A program made the position numbers and the translations under genes. Below, piece by piece: positions 16,107 through 25,045 of a stretch of 64,000 nucleotides of DNA. The DNA is from JAICMB01 sp963802915 (GTDB taxonomy: Bacteria; Acidobacteriota; Terriglobia; Bryobacterales; Bryobacteraceae). Within the stretch, counting starts at the first letter, position 1, and each line of letters begins with the position of its first letter. The notes under the pieces were generated by a model. The model was not told the origin of the DNA. It saw nothing but the letters and a program-made list of their open reading frames with translations, and made no database searches. The stretch covers positions 434,001 through 498,000 of the forward strand of contig CAWDKQ010000016.1 in assembly GCA_963802915.1 (NCBI GenBank), in the 5' to 3' direction.

Positions 16107-17318
16107 GTGGATGTGCTCGTCGTCGGCGCAGGCGTTGCTGGATTGACTGCCGCTGCCGAGCTGAGACGGGCCGGATGCAGCGTTACGATCCTCGAAGCTC
16201 GCGACCGCATCGGCGGCCGCATCTTCACGCGCCATGATCCTCTCTGCCCGATTCCGATCGAGCTCGGAGCCGAGTTTGTTCATGGCACTCCGGCCGAGCT
16301 CTTCGATCTGATTCACCTCCGCCGGCTCCTCGCGGTCGAAGTCATGGGCGATCAGGTCTGCTATCGCGATGGCCGTCTCGATCCATGCGACGAGTCGTTC
16401 GACGCCGCCTGGAACATCCTCGACAAAATGGTCGACGACGTTAAGAATCGTGAGGACCAGACATTCGAGCAGTATTCCAAAAGCCTCGACGTCACGGACG
16501 AAATCAGAACTGCTGTCAGCGATTTCGTCGAAGGCTTTAATGCCGCACGGGAGGAGCGGATCAGCGTGCAGGCTCTCGCGCGCCAGCAGGAAGCGGAAGA
16601 CGCGGCGGGCGGCGATCGCATGTTTCGTATAGCCGGCGGTTACGACTCCATTCCCGCGACCGTTTATGAAGGCTGCCGCTTACGCCTCAACACGGCGGTG
16701 GAACGCATCGAGTGGCGTCGGGGAGAAGTTCGCGCCGGATCTTATACCGCGCAAAAAGCCGTCGTGACGCTTCCTTTGGGCGTCCTCAAATCGGGCAGCG
16801 TGCAAATCCATCCCGAGCCGCCCTCGCTGCGCGCCGGCATCGACGCAATGGATATGGGCCGCGCCGCGCGGATTGTCCTGCGTTTCCGCGAACGTTTTTG
16901 GGACAGCAACATGAGCTTCCTTCACGCGGAAGGCGAGCCGGTCTTCCGCGTCTGGTGGACGTCGCAGCCGATCCAGGCCCCGCTTCTGACAGCATGGGCA
17001 GGAGGTCCCAGAGCCGACCGTGCCGATCCCTCTCTCGCCCCGCGGGTTGTCGCAAAGCTGTTCGGGAAGAAGCTCTCGGAGATCGAAGATCAGCTCGAAG
17101 CGACATATTTCCACGACTGGACCGCCGACCCGTACTCGCGCGGCGCTTATAGTTACGTCATCGCAGATGGCCTGCCCGCGGCCGACCGCCTGGCAGACCC
17201 CGTCGAAGACACTCTATATTTCGCCGGCGAACACACCGACACAACCGGAAATTGGGGTACCGTTCACGCCGCCATCGCCAGCGGCCGCCGCGCCGCCAAG
17301 CAAATTACCGGGGAGTGA
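16107..17318 (+). CDS. flavin-containing amine oxidoreductase
   Basis: 403 residues from GTG 16107, 2 nt after the VWFA stop. The N-terminal FAD-binding Rossmann motif is VVGAGVAGLTAAAELRRAG, followed by EARDRIGGRIFT. The C-terminal FAD motif is LYFAGEHTDTTGNWGTVHAA. This is the monoamine/polyamine oxidase family layout. There is no signal peptide, so it is cytoplasmic, unlike the two upstream secreted proteins. The substrate cannot be told. Tight spacing suggests co-expression with the VWFA genes. Confidence 0.88.
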   Translation: MDVLVVGAGVAGLTAAAELRRAGCSVTILEARDRIGGRIFTRHDPLCPIPIELGAEFVHGTPAELFDLIHLRRLLAVEVMGDQVCYRDGRLDPCDESFDAAWNILDKMVDDVKNREDQTFEQYSKSLDVTDEIRTAVSDFVEGFNAAREERISVQALARQQEAEDAAGGDRMFRIAGGYDSIPATVYEGCRLRLNTAVERIEWRRGEVRAGSYTAQKAVVTLPLGVLKSGSVQIHPEPPSLRAGIDAMDMGRAARIVLRFRERFWDSNMSFLHAEGEPVFRVWWTSQPIQAPLLTAWAGGPRADRADPSLAPRVVAKLFGKKLSEIEDQLEATYFHDWTADPYSRGAYSYVIADGLPAADRLADPVEDTLYFAGEHTDTTGNWGTVHAAIASGRRAAKQITGE

Positions 17319-17332
17319 TCAACCCGCCGAGC

Positions 17333-18532
17333 TTATCCTGCTCCCCGGCGGCGGAACGTGGAAACCGCGTCGAATACGCTTCCAGATACTTCAATCCCGA
17401 CCCCGGTGTTGTACAACACCACCCGATCGGAAGACTTCAGAAAGCCATTCTCTAGAAGCTTCTTCAGGCCGGCGACACAGGCGGCACCTTCCGGCGCAGC
17501 GAAAATCCCTTCTTCCGACGCAAGCTCGATTCCGGCATCCAGCATGTCCGAATCGCTCACAGCGATCGCCGTGCCGCCGCTATCGCGAACGGCATTCAGC
17601 ACCAGAAAATCGCCCAGCGCCTTCGGCACCCTCAGCCCGCTCGCCACCGTGCTGGCTTCATTCCAGAAATCGCTGCGAGGCTTCCCTTCCTCGAATGCCT
17701 TCACAATCGGCGCGCATCCCGCGGCCTGCACCGCGATCATTTTGGGACGCTTCGAACCGATCCAGCCCAGCGTTTCCATCTCGTCGAACGCCTTCCACAT
17801 GCCGATCATTCCGACGCCGCCGCCCGCCGGATAGAAGATCGCGTCCGGCAATTCCCATCCGAACTGTTCGGCCACTTCGTATCCCATGGTCTTCTTGCCT
17901 TCGATGCGATACGGCTCTTTGAGCGTGCTGACATCGAACCAGCCTTCGGCATCCTTGCGCGACGCGACAATCTTTCCGCAATCGCTGATCAGCCCGTCGA
18001 CCAGCGTGACGTTCGCGCCAAAGGCCTTGCACTCGATGAAGTTCGCCTGCGGCACATCGCGCGGCATGAAGATGTGCGCCTCCAGACCAGCCGCCGCCGC
18101 ATAGGCCGCCATGGCGCTCGCCGCGTTGCCCGCCGATGGAATCGCGAATTTCTTTACTCCCAACTCCACGGCCATGGATACTGCGCAGGAAAGTCCGCGG
18201 GCCTTGAACGATCCAGTCGGATTGATGCCTTCGTCTTTTACCCAAATCTCGTCCGCGCCGAGCTGTTTCCCCAAACGCCGGGCATGAATGAGCGGCGTCA
18301 TTCCTTCGCCGAGCGAGACGATATGCGAAGGATCTTCCACCGGAAGAATCGGAGCGTAACGCCACATCGTGTCGGGACCGCTGGCGACAGCCTCACGCTG
18401 CCATACCGCTCGGATCGCGTTGATGTCATAGCGGACAAGCAACGGTCCGCCGCATTCGCAGAGATTATGAAGTTTGCGCGCCTCGTGCCGTTTTGCGCAC
18501 GCGGCGCACTCGAGATACGTAACGTGGGACAT
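17333..18532 (-). CDS. thrC: threonine synthase
   Basis: 399 residues. An N-terminal zinc ribbon (Cys9, Cys12, Cys25, Cys27) precedes the fold-type II PLP domain with GINPTGSFKARG (PLP Lys110), SAGNAASAMAAYAAAAG and the phosphate-binding loop PAGGGVGMIGMWKAF. The length fits bacterial threonine synthases, which make threonine from O-phosphohomoserine. It is convergent with the amine oxidase (14-bp gap). No other threonine genes are in the window. A cysteate synthase or diaminopropionate-type relative cannot be fully excluded. Confidence 0.85.
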   Translation of the reverse strand: MSHVTYLECAACAKRHEARKLHNLCECGGPLLVRYDINAIRAVWQREAVASGPDTMWRYAPILPVEDPSHIVSLGEGMTPLIHARRLGKQLGADEIWVKDEGINPTGSFKARGLSCAVSMAVELGVKKFAIPSAGNAASAMAAYAAAAGLEAHIFMPRDVPQANFIECKAFGANVTLVDGLISDCGKIVASRKDAEGWFDVSTLKEPYRIEGKKTMGYEVAEQFGWELPDAIFYPAGGGVGMIGMWKAFDEMETLGWIGSKRPKMIAVQAAGCAPIVKAFEEGKPRSDFWNEASTVASGLRVPKALGDFLVLNAVRDSGGTAIAVSDSDMLDAGIELASEEGIFAAPEGAACVAGLKKLLENGFLKSSDRVVLYNTGVGIEVSGSVFDAVSTFRRRGAG

Positions 18533-18540
18533 GGAAATTA

Positions 18541-18575
18541 CATGGTAACTACGAACGACGAACTACCAACCACCA
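18541..18575 (+). repeat. period-7 repeat, copy 1
   Basis: Between thrC and larB. The reverse complement shows successive heptamers of the form GTTSGTN (GTTGGTG, GTTGGTA, GTTCGTC, GTTCGTA). It is related to the copies at 21793, 38195 and 41360. Confidence 0.6.
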
Positions 18576-18580
18576 ACGCC

Positions 18581-19327
18581 CTACAGCCGGTTGATCAGGC
18601 TCGCGACGTACCCTGCCCCAAACCCGTTGTCGATGTTCACCACGGTAACGTTGCTCGCGCAACTGTTCAGCATCCCGAGCAGCGCCGCGAGGCCATGAAA
18701 ACTCGCGCCATACCCGACGCTCGTCGGCACCGCGATCACCGGCACTGAGACCAGTCCGCCCACCACGCTTGGTAACGCGCCTTCCATCCCGGCACACACC
18801 ACCAACACCCGAGCCTCCATCAGACGCTCGCTATTGGCCATCAATCGATGCAGCCCCGCGACGCCGACGTCGTATATGGCTTCCACTTCGTTGCCCATCA
18901 CTTCAGAGGTCACGCGAGCTTCCTCAGCCACCGGGATATCGCTGGTGCCGGCGGAAACCACTACAATTCTGCCCTTGCCGTTCTGCTTGCGATCGCGCCA
19001 GACGCGAATCGCGCCCGAGAGCGGGAAATATTCCGCGTCGAGTGCGATCTCTTTCATCGCATCGGCAATCTCGCGGTTCGCTCTCGTCACCAGCAGATTC
19101 GGCGATTTTTCAAGCAGACGGTGCGCGATGCCAAGCACCTGGTCCGGAGTCTTTCCCTTCCCGAAGATGACCTCCGTGATGCCGTGCCGGAGCGCACGAT
19201 GATGGTCCAGTTTGGCGAAGCCGAGATCTTCAAAAGGAAGATGCTTCATGCGATCGAGCGCCGCATCCACGGGCGTCGCGCCGGAACGCACCTCTTCAAG
19301 CATGCTGCGCAATTGATCTTGTGTCAT
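18581..19327 (-). CDS. larB: nickel pincer cofactor biosynthesis protein LarB
   Basis: 248 residues. The N-terminal region has FEDLGFAKLDHHRALRHGI and TEVIFGKGKTPDQVLGIA. The C-terminal part resembles AIR carboxylase (PurE): VVSAGTSDIPVAEEA and the Gly-rich GVAGLHRL and PTSVGYGASFHG. LarB carboxylates and hydrolyses nicotinic acid adenine dinucleotide at the start of nickel-pincer nucleotide synthesis for lactate racemase and related enzymes. No larC, larE or larA is present in the window. It ends 48 bp before thrC starts, on the same strand. Confidence 0.9.
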   Translation of the reverse strand: MTQDQLRSMLEEVRSGATPVDAALDRMKHLPFEDLGFAKLDHHRALRHGITEVIFGKGKTPDQVLGIAHRLLEKSPNLLVTRANREIADAMKEIALDAEYFPLSGAIRVWRDRKQNGKGRIVVVSAGTSDIPVAEEARVTSEVMGNEVEAIYDVGVAGLHRLMANSERLMEARVLVVCAGMEGALPSVVGGLVSVPVIAVPTSVGYGASFHGLAALLGMLNSCASNVTVVNIDNGFGAGYVASLINRL

Positions 19328-19332
19328 GTATT

Positions 19333-19791
19333 TTAGAATTCCAGCCGTTGTCCTACCTGCAGGCCATACTTGCGCGCCATCCCGGCCGCTAGTTCCAGAT
19401 GATATCTAGCCACTTTCGTCCCGCCATAATGCGGGCATTCGCTCGCCTTCGAATGGCAGGGCTGGACGTTCTCGATTATCTCTACGATGCGGTGATCGCT
19501 GTCCATCCAGATCATGTCCAACGGAATCTCGTATTGGTAAGTCCAGTAATTGTATAGACCCGGTTCCTTGTGAACATATAACATCCCCCGATCGGGTGCG
19601 AGCGATGTGCGGAACATCATCCCGCGCATCATGTCCATTTGAGAAATCATGGTTTCGACATGGATGGTCCCCCCGCCCGGCAGGGTCACGTCTTGCGAAT
19701 GCAAATCGGCATACGATGAGCCCGCGGAACCGCATGAGATCGAAAGCGTCGTGAGCAGAATGGCGCCAGCCGCCGGCAACAGAAGCCGCAT
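19333..19791 (-). CDS. DUF192 family lipoprotein
   Basis: 152 residues. The N-terminus LLTTLSISCGSA is a lipoprotein signal with lipobox Cys at about position 20. The DUF192 core follows: MRGMMFRTSLAPDRGMLYV, IPLDMIWMDSDHRIVEIIEN and LELAAGMARKYGLQVGQRL. DUF192 proteins are small secreted or surface proteins of unknown function. It lies 5 bp upstream of larB on the same strand, so the two probably form one transcript; no functional link is known. Confidence 0.85.
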   Translation of the reverse strand: MRLLLPAAGAILLTTLSISCGSAGSSYADLHSQDVTLPGGGTIHVETMISQMDMMRGMMFRTSLAPDRGMLYVHKEPGLYNYWTYQYEIPLDMIWMDSDHRIVEIIENVQPCHSKASECPHYGGTKVARYHLELAAGMARKYGLQVGQRLEF

Positions 19792-19810
19792 GAACTAAAA
19801 TGGTAACGGA

Positions 19811-20686
19811 TTGGCATTCTGGAAACGAGTCCGTCTGACGCTCGACATGATTAAGTTCGAGCACTCCGTCTTCGCCCTTCCGTTTGCACTCACCGGCGCT
19901 TTTCTTGCTGTTCGTGAGTTTCATCTGCCCGCGTCTGTCGTATGGCACAAGCTCCTGTGGATCGTCCTTGCCATGGTCGGTGCGCGATCCGCCGCGATGG
20001 CGTTCAATCGCATCCTCGACGCTAAAATCGACGCGCGCAACCCGCGCACCAAAATGCGCCACATACCGGCGGGTCTTCTCAGCAGCCGTTTCGCGTGGGG
20101 TTTTGTGCTCCTTTCCGCAGCCGTGCTTTTCGCCGCGGCCGCGATGCTCAATCCTCTCTGTCTCAAGCTCGCGCCGCTGGCTTTGGGTATCGTCTTCTTC
20201 TATTCCTTTACCAAGCGATTCACCTCGCTCTCGCACCTCGTTCTCGGATTTTGTCTCGGAATCGCGCCGGCGGCGGCCTGGATCGCGATGGCCGGGTCGC
20301 TCGACCTCCGAATTCTCTGGCTCACCGCCGCGGTTACGTTTTGGACCGCGGGCTTCGACATCATTTACTCTTGCCAGGATTACGAGTTCGACGTTTCTTC
20401 CGGCCTCTTCAGCATTCCGTGCCGCGTCGGAATCTCAAACGGCCTGTGGATCGCGCGCGCGCTGCATGTCGCCATGGTGGCTTGTCTTCTTGCGCTCGCC
20501 GTTTCATTTCACCTCGGATGGCTTAGCCTATTGGGAATCGCCGCGATTGTGGCGCTTCTCGCCTACGAGCACAGCCTCGTGAGAGCTAACGACCTGTCAC
20601 GCGTAAATGCAGCGTTTTTCACGGTGAATGGCTACGTCAGCGTGTTATTCTTCTTGTTTTGGGCTGCCGATATTTATGCGCATTGA
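19811..20686 (+). CDS. mqnP: UbiA-like prenyltransferase, probably of menaquinone (futalosine) synthesis
   Basis: 291 residues from TTG 19811, with about eight hydrophobic segments. The two Asp-rich motifs of UbiA prenyltransferases are present: NRILDAKIDARN (about 75-86) and YSCQDYEFDVSSG. It overlaps the following mqnE by 11 nt, which supports a role in prenylating the futalosine-pathway intermediate (MqnP). From the sequence alone other UbiA-family substrates would be possible. Confidence 0.82.
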   Translation: MAFWKRVRLTLDMIKFEHSVFALPFALTGAFLAVREFHLPASVVWHKLLWIVLAMVGARSAAMAFNRILDAKIDARNPRTKMRHIPAGLLSSRFAWGFVLLSAAVLFAAAAMLNPLCLKLAPLALGIVFFYSFTKRFTSLSHLVLGFCLGIAPAAAWIAMAGSLDLRILWLTAAVTFWTAGFDIIYSCQDYEFDVSSGLFSIPCRVGISNGLWIARALHVAMVACLLALAVSFHLGWLSLLGIAAIVALLAYEHSLVRANDLSRVNAAFFTVNGYVSVLFFLFWAADIYAH

Positions 20687-21794
20687 GATCGAAGACGGGC
20701 GTCTGAAACCCATTCTGGAAAAGGTGGAGGCCGGCGTCAGGCTCGATTTCAACGATGGAGTCACGCTGTTTCGCTCTTCCGATATTCTCGCCACCGGTTA
20801 CATGGCTAACCTGGTGCGCGAGCGCAAGCACGGCAACGTCACCTACTTCAACGTCAACCGGCATATCAATCCTACCGACGTCTGCGTGGCAAGCTGCAAA
20901 CTCTGCGCCTTCGGCAAAAAAGCGAAAGATCCCAAAGCTTATACCTGGTCGCTCGAAGAAATCTGGCAACGCGCGGGCGAGGGCTGGTCGGAAGCAATCA
21001 CAGAATTTCACATTGTCGGCGGGTTGCATCCCGAGTTGACGCTCGATTGGTACTGTCAGATGCTGCGCGGTCTCAAGGAACGCTTCCCGCAGGTACATCT
21101 GAAGGCGCTCACCATGGTCGAGATTGCCTATCTCTCGCGACGCGCCAAATTGTCCTACCGGGAGACGCTTCTCAAACTAAAGAACGCCGGCATGGATTCC
21201 CTTCCCGGGGGCGGAGCCGAGATTTTCAACGACCGCGTTCGCCGCATCATTTGCGATCACAAAATCGACGGCAGCGAATGGATAGACGTGGCGCGGACGG
21301 CCCACCAGGTCGGTTTGAGATCGAACTGCACCATGCTGTATGGGCACATAGAGAACGAAGAGGATCGAGTCGATCATCTCCTGAAGTTACGAGCTCTCCA
21401 GGATGAAACCGGCGGCTTCCAGACGTTTATTCCGCTGGCTTTTCATCCCGACAACACGCCGCTGCATCACATTCCGAAAACGACCGGCTTCGACGATCTG
21501 AAGAACATCGCGGTGGCACGTCTTTTACTCGACAACATCGATCACATCAAGGCGTACTGGATCATGATGACGCCGAGGATCGCCCAAATCGCCCAACGAT
21601 TCGGAGCCGACGATCTCGACGGAACGGTCGTGGAAGAGAAGATTTATCACGACGCCGGAGCCACGACGAGCCAATCTCTGCGCCGCGGCGAACTGCTGCG
21701 CCTGATCCGCGAAGCCGGACGCGAGCCGCTGGAGCGAGATACGCTCTACCGCCCTGTAGTTCGCACCGAGTCCGCCCTAACCGTCCTCGTTTGA
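20676..21794 (+). CDS. mqnE: aminofutalosine synthase (radical SAM)
   Basis: Start at ATG 20676 (MRIEIEDGRLKPIL); a longer frame from 20628 would overlap the upstream gene further. 372 residues. The radical SAM cluster motif CxxxCxxC is Cys70, Cys74, Cys77 in DVCVASCKLCAFG, close to the YFNVNRHINPTD segment typical of MqnE/CofH-like enzymes. FIPLAFHPDNTPL and DHIKAYWIMM follow. MqnE joins SAM to the MqnA product to make aminofutalosine. It shares an operon with the UbiA-like gene; mqnA, mqnB, mqnC and mqnD are not in this window. Confidence 0.92.
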   Translation: MRIEIEDGRLKPILEKVEAGVRLDFNDGVTLFRSSDILATGYMANLVRERKHGNVTYFNVNRHINPTDVCVASCKLCAFGKKAKDPKAYTWSLEEIWQRAGEGWSEAITEFHIVGGLHPELTLDWYCQMLRGLKERFPQVHLKALTMVEIAYLSRRAKLSYRETLLKLKNAGMDSLPGGGAEIFNDRVRRIICDHKIDGSEWIDVARTAHQVGLRSNCTMLYGHIENEEDRVDHLLKLRALQDETGGFQTFIPLAFHPDNTPLHHIPKTTGFDDLKNIAVARLLLDNIDHIKAYWIMMTPRIAQIAQRFGADDLDGTVVEEKIYHDAGATTSQSLRRGELLRLIREAGREPLERDTLYRPVVRTESALTVLV

Positions 21795-21824
21795 ACGTAG
21801 AACTTCGAACGTAGAACCTAGAAC
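21793..21824 (+). repeat. period-7 repeat, copy 2
   Basis: Five heptamers of the form GAACNTN (GAACGTA, GAACTTC, GAACGTA, GAACCTA, GAAC...) directly after the mqnE stop. Its 32 bp match the inverse of 38195-38226 except for one base. Confidence 0.75.
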
Positions 21825-21835
21825 TTTCTTGCGCC

Positions 21836-24043
21836 TTACATAACCTTGTCGAGCGTGATCGGATAATCCCGCACGCGCTTCCCGGTTGCGTGAAAAACTG
21901 CGTTCGCGATCGCGGCGGCCGATCCGGTGATCCCAATTTCACCAATGCCTTTCACGCCCAGAGGATTGACGTGCGTATCCACCTCATCCACCCACAGCGC
22001 TTCGATCGCAGGAACATCGGCATTCACGGGGACATGATATTCGGCAAGATTATTATTCACGATTCGCACGAGCCGGGGGTCGTAAACCGTATCTTCGAGC
22101 AGCGCCATCCCGATGCCCCAAACCATCCCGCCTATGAATTGGTTCCGAGCGGTTTTGGCATTCAGAATCCGGCCGGCGCCGAAAACACCGACCATCCGCA
22201 ACACCTTGATCTGTCCTAAATCCGCATCCACGCGTACTTCGGCATATTGAGCCCCAAACGCATACATTGAATAATGTTCGCGCTCGTCGCCCGGCTTCGA
22301 CCCCGCTTCCGCTTCGAGACGCCCGCCATGCCTCGACAAAAGCGTTTGCAGTGTCTCCCCGCGCGACGTTCCCCGCACGATCAGCTTGCCCTGTTCGATC
22401 ACGACATCTCCGCTGGCCGCGCCATGTAAAGGCGATGCCGGGTCGCTGACGGCGAGTTGTACCAGCTTCTCTCGCAACGCCAGCCCTGCCGCGTGTACGG
22501 CCGATCCGGTACTCGCCGCGGTCTGCGACCCTCCCGAGACCGGTGTCTCAGGATAATCCGTATCGCCCAGCCTGAACGTGACCTGAGATGCTGGCACGCC
22601 GATCGCGTCCGCTGCAACCTGCGTCATCACCGTGTAGGTTCCCGTCCCCAGATCCTGCGTGCCGCTCTCCACCAGAATGCTGCCGTCGGAAGAAATCTGC
22701 GCGCGCGCGTTCGATGCGCTCCTGCGCGTAGGATATGCCGCGGACGCCAAGCCCCAACCGATCAGTACATTTCCCTCGCGCATCGACCGAGGCTCCATTT
22801 TGCGGCGGCTCCAACCAAACTGCTCCGCGCCCTTCTGATAGCACTCCCGCAGAGACTTGCTCGACCAGGGCTTGTTGTCGTCCGGGTCCTGATCCGCATA
22901 ATTCTTCAGCCGCAGTTCCAGCGGATCCATTTTCAACGCGTATGCGAGTTCATCCATCGCGATCTCGAGCGTGTTCGAGCCCGGAGCCTCGCCCGGAGCA
23001 CGCATATAGGAAGGCGTTCCGATATCGGACCGAACCAGGCGATGCGAGGTCGAGTCGCTGGCGCTGGAATACATCATCCTCGCAGGCAACGCCGCGGCCT
23101 CTACGAATTCATCGAAAGACGAAGTATGATCGAGCGCGTCGTATTTCACCGCTGTCAGCGTGCCGTCGCGCTTCGCACCCAGCGCGATCGTATCGCGCGT
23201 GTGAGAGCGAAACCCGACGGATCCGAACATCTGAGTCCGATCCAAAACCAGCTTCACCGGCCCGTTGACGTACTTCGCAGCCATCGCCGTCAACACCACG
23301 TGAGACCACGTAGGGCCCTTGCTTCCAAACCCGCCGCCCAGATACAGCGAGATGACACGCACATTGTCCGGCTGCAATCCCAGCAAATTCGCTACGCGTT
23401 CGCGATCGACAAAGATGCCTTGTGTCGCGTCGTATAGCGTAAGTTTGTCTGAACCTTCCCACACCGCAATTGTTGCGTGCGGCTCCATCGGGTTGTGCGT
23501 TTCGAAGGGCGTACTGTAGACGTGTTCGATCTTTACATCGGCCTGCGCCAGACCCGCCGCCACGTCACCGCGATTCTTGACCGACGGATCGCCTCCGCCG
23601 CCTGCCTTCACCGGGGTATAGGGTTGCCCATGGTCCAGGCTTACGGATGGAGTCTCCACTGCGTAGTGCACCTTCACGGAGTGCGCGGATTCCTCCGCTG
23701 CCTCCAAGGTTTGCGCAACCACGACGGCAATTGGCTGGTTCGCATACAACACGCGATCGTCCTGCAGCAATTGCAGTTTGCGGGTTGCCGGCCCGCCAGC
23801 AGACTGCATGGCGTTTTGAGACAAACGCGGTGCGTTCTCATGCGTCAGGATCGCGAGCACTCCGGGCTGCCGCTCGGCCGACCCGGTTTCAATAGACACC
23901 ACGCGTCCCTTTGCGATGGTGCTCATTACCAGGTACCCGTAAGCGACATTCGGAATATTGTGTTCGGCGGTGTACGTCGCGCGGCCCGTGACCTTGAGCG
24001 GACCGTCTACGCGATTCATCGGTTTTCCGATTGATTTCTGCAT
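21836..24043 (-). CDS. molybdenum-binding subunit of a PaoABC-like aldehyde oxidoreductase
   Basis: 735 residues of the xanthine dehydrogenase family large subunit. It starts IGKPMNRVDGPLKVTGRATY and has YLGGGFGSKGPTWSHVV (molybdopterin region) and, near the C-terminus, VKGIGEIGITGSAAAIANAV with the catalytic Glu. The length and start match PaoC/YagR periplasmic aldehyde oxidases rather than typical xanthine dehydrogenase. It needs the FAD and 2Fe-2S subunits encoded just upstream (15 bp to the FAD gene). No dedicated chaperone (XdhC/PaoD type) is adjacent. The substrate is probably an aldehyde. Confidence 0.88.
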   Translation of the reverse strand: MQKSIGKPMNRVDGPLKVTGRATYTAEHNIPNVAYGYLVMSTIAKGRVVSIETGSAERQPGVLAILTHENAPRLSQNAMQSAGGPATRKLQLLQDDRVLYANQPIAVVVAQTLEAAEESAHSVKVHYAVETPSVSLDHGQPYTPVKAGGGGDPSVKNRGDVAAGLAQADVKIEHVYSTPFETHNPMEPHATIAVWEGSDKLTLYDATQGIFVDRERVANLLGLQPDNVRVISLYLGGGFGSKGPTWSHVVLTAMAAKYVNGPVKLVLDRTQMFGSVGFRSHTRDTIALGAKRDGTLTAVKYDALDHTSSFDEFVEAAALPARMMYSSASDSTSHRLVRSDIGTPSYMRAPGEAPGSNTLEIAMDELAYALKMDPLELRLKNYADQDPDDNKPWSSKSLRECYQKGAEQFGWSRRKMEPRSMREGNVLIGWGLASAAYPTRRSASNARAQISSDGSILVESGTQDLGTGTYTVMTQVAADAIGVPASQVTFRLGDTDYPETPVSGGSQTAASTGSAVHAAGLALREKLVQLAVSDPASPLHGAASGDVVIEQGKLIVRGTSRGETLQTLLSRHGGRLEAEAGSKPGDEREHYSMYAFGAQYAEVRVDADLGQIKVLRMVGVFGAGRILNAKTARNQFIGGMVWGIGMALLEDTVYDPRLVRIVNNNLAEYHVPVNADVPAIEALWVDEVDTHVNPLGVKGIGEIGITGSAAAIANAVFHATGKRVRDYPITLDKVM

Positions 24044-24058
24044 TTCAATTTTCTCCGC

Positions 24059-25045
24059 TCAGGCCAGCCCTGCCGTCGTGGTCAACGCCCGCACTACGCT
24101 TCTCCGCGCCAACTCAACCTTGAACGCGTTATGGCGATGCGGCACGGCTCCTCGAACCACGATTTCCGCAGCCTCGCGATACGCAGCCTCGCCCGGCTTC
24201 TTCCCTTCCAGAACTCGCTCCGCCGCAGGCACTCTCCACGGCTTCAGAGCGACTCCGCCGAGCGCCAGGCGCGCATGACGAATTATTCCGCCGCCATCGA
24301 TATCAAGCACCGCAGCCACGGAGACCAGTGCAAATGCATACGAATTCCGATCGCGGACCTTCAAATAATGCGAGCGCGTTGCATACGGCATCGCAGGGAG
24401 ATCGATGGCGGTGATCAATTCACCCGGCTTCAAATTCGTGTCGATCTGCGGAGTATTGCCCGGCAGCCGATGAAAATCCGCCATGGGAATCGATCGCGTC
24501 CCGCGCGGCCCTTGCACTTGAATCACAGCTTCCAGCGCAGCCAACGCCACGCACATATCGCTAGGATTGACCGCGATGCATTGGGGACTCGCACCAAGAA
24601 TCGCGTGAATGCGATTGAATCCCTGCAGCGCCGCGCAGCCGCTACCCGGAACTCGCTTGTTGCATTCCCGATAGGTCGGATCGTAGAAGTAGTAGCAACG
24701 CGTCCGCTGCATCAGGTTGCCGCCCATGGTGGCCATGTTCCGCAATTGTTGCGATGCGCCCGAGAGCAGAGCTTCGCTCAGCACCGGATATCGCTCCCGT
24801 ATCAACGGATGAACTGCCGCGTCGGTATTGCGAGCCATTGCCCCGATGCGTACGCCTCCCTCGTGCTCTTCGATCGATGTGAGCGGGATACGAGTGATGT
24901 CGATGAGCGCCACGGGGCGCTCGACGCCCATTTTCATCAAGTCGACCAGGTTCGTTCCGCCGCCCAGGAACATGGAATCCGGCTCTCGCGCAGCAGCAAC
25001 CGCGGCGGCTACATCGGACGCGCGCGTGTATTGAAACGGTCTCAT
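24059..25045 (-). CDS. FAD-binding subunit of the PaoABC-like oxidoreductase
   Basis: 328 residues. FAD-binding motifs are FLGGGTNLVDLMKMGV (about 27-42) and ATMGGNLMQRTRCYYF. The latter is followed by a Cys-rich insertion (Cys residues in RCYYFYDPTYRECNK and GSGCAAL) that holds the extra 4Fe-4S cluster known from PaoB/YagS and 4-hydroxybenzoyl-CoA reductase. SPQCIAVNPSDMCVALAAL follows. It overlaps the 2Fe-2S gene by 4 nt. The extra cluster supports the PaoABC assignment. Confidence 0.88.
   Translation of the reverse strand: MRPFQYTRASDVAAAVAAAREPDSMFLGGGTNLVDLMKMGVERPVALIDITRIPLTSIEEHEGGVRIGAMARNTDAAVHPLIRERYPVLSEALLSGASQQLRNMATMGGNLMQRTRCYYFYDPTYRECNKRVPGSGCAALQGFNRIHAILGASPQCIAVNPSDMCVALAALEAVIQVQGPRGTRSIPMADFHRLPGNTPQIDTNLKPGELITAIDLPAMPYATRSHYLKVRDRNSYAFALVSVAAVLDIDGGGIIRHARLALGGVALKPWRVPAAERVLEGKKPGEAAYREAAEIVVRGAVPHRHNAFKVELARRSVVRALTTTAGLA

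Noticed and set aside
22457..23437. Long plus-strand ORF of 326 codons
   Set aside because: It lies antisense to the PaoC-like gene, is Arg-rich as expected from GC-rich shadow frames, and has no ribosome binding site or domain.
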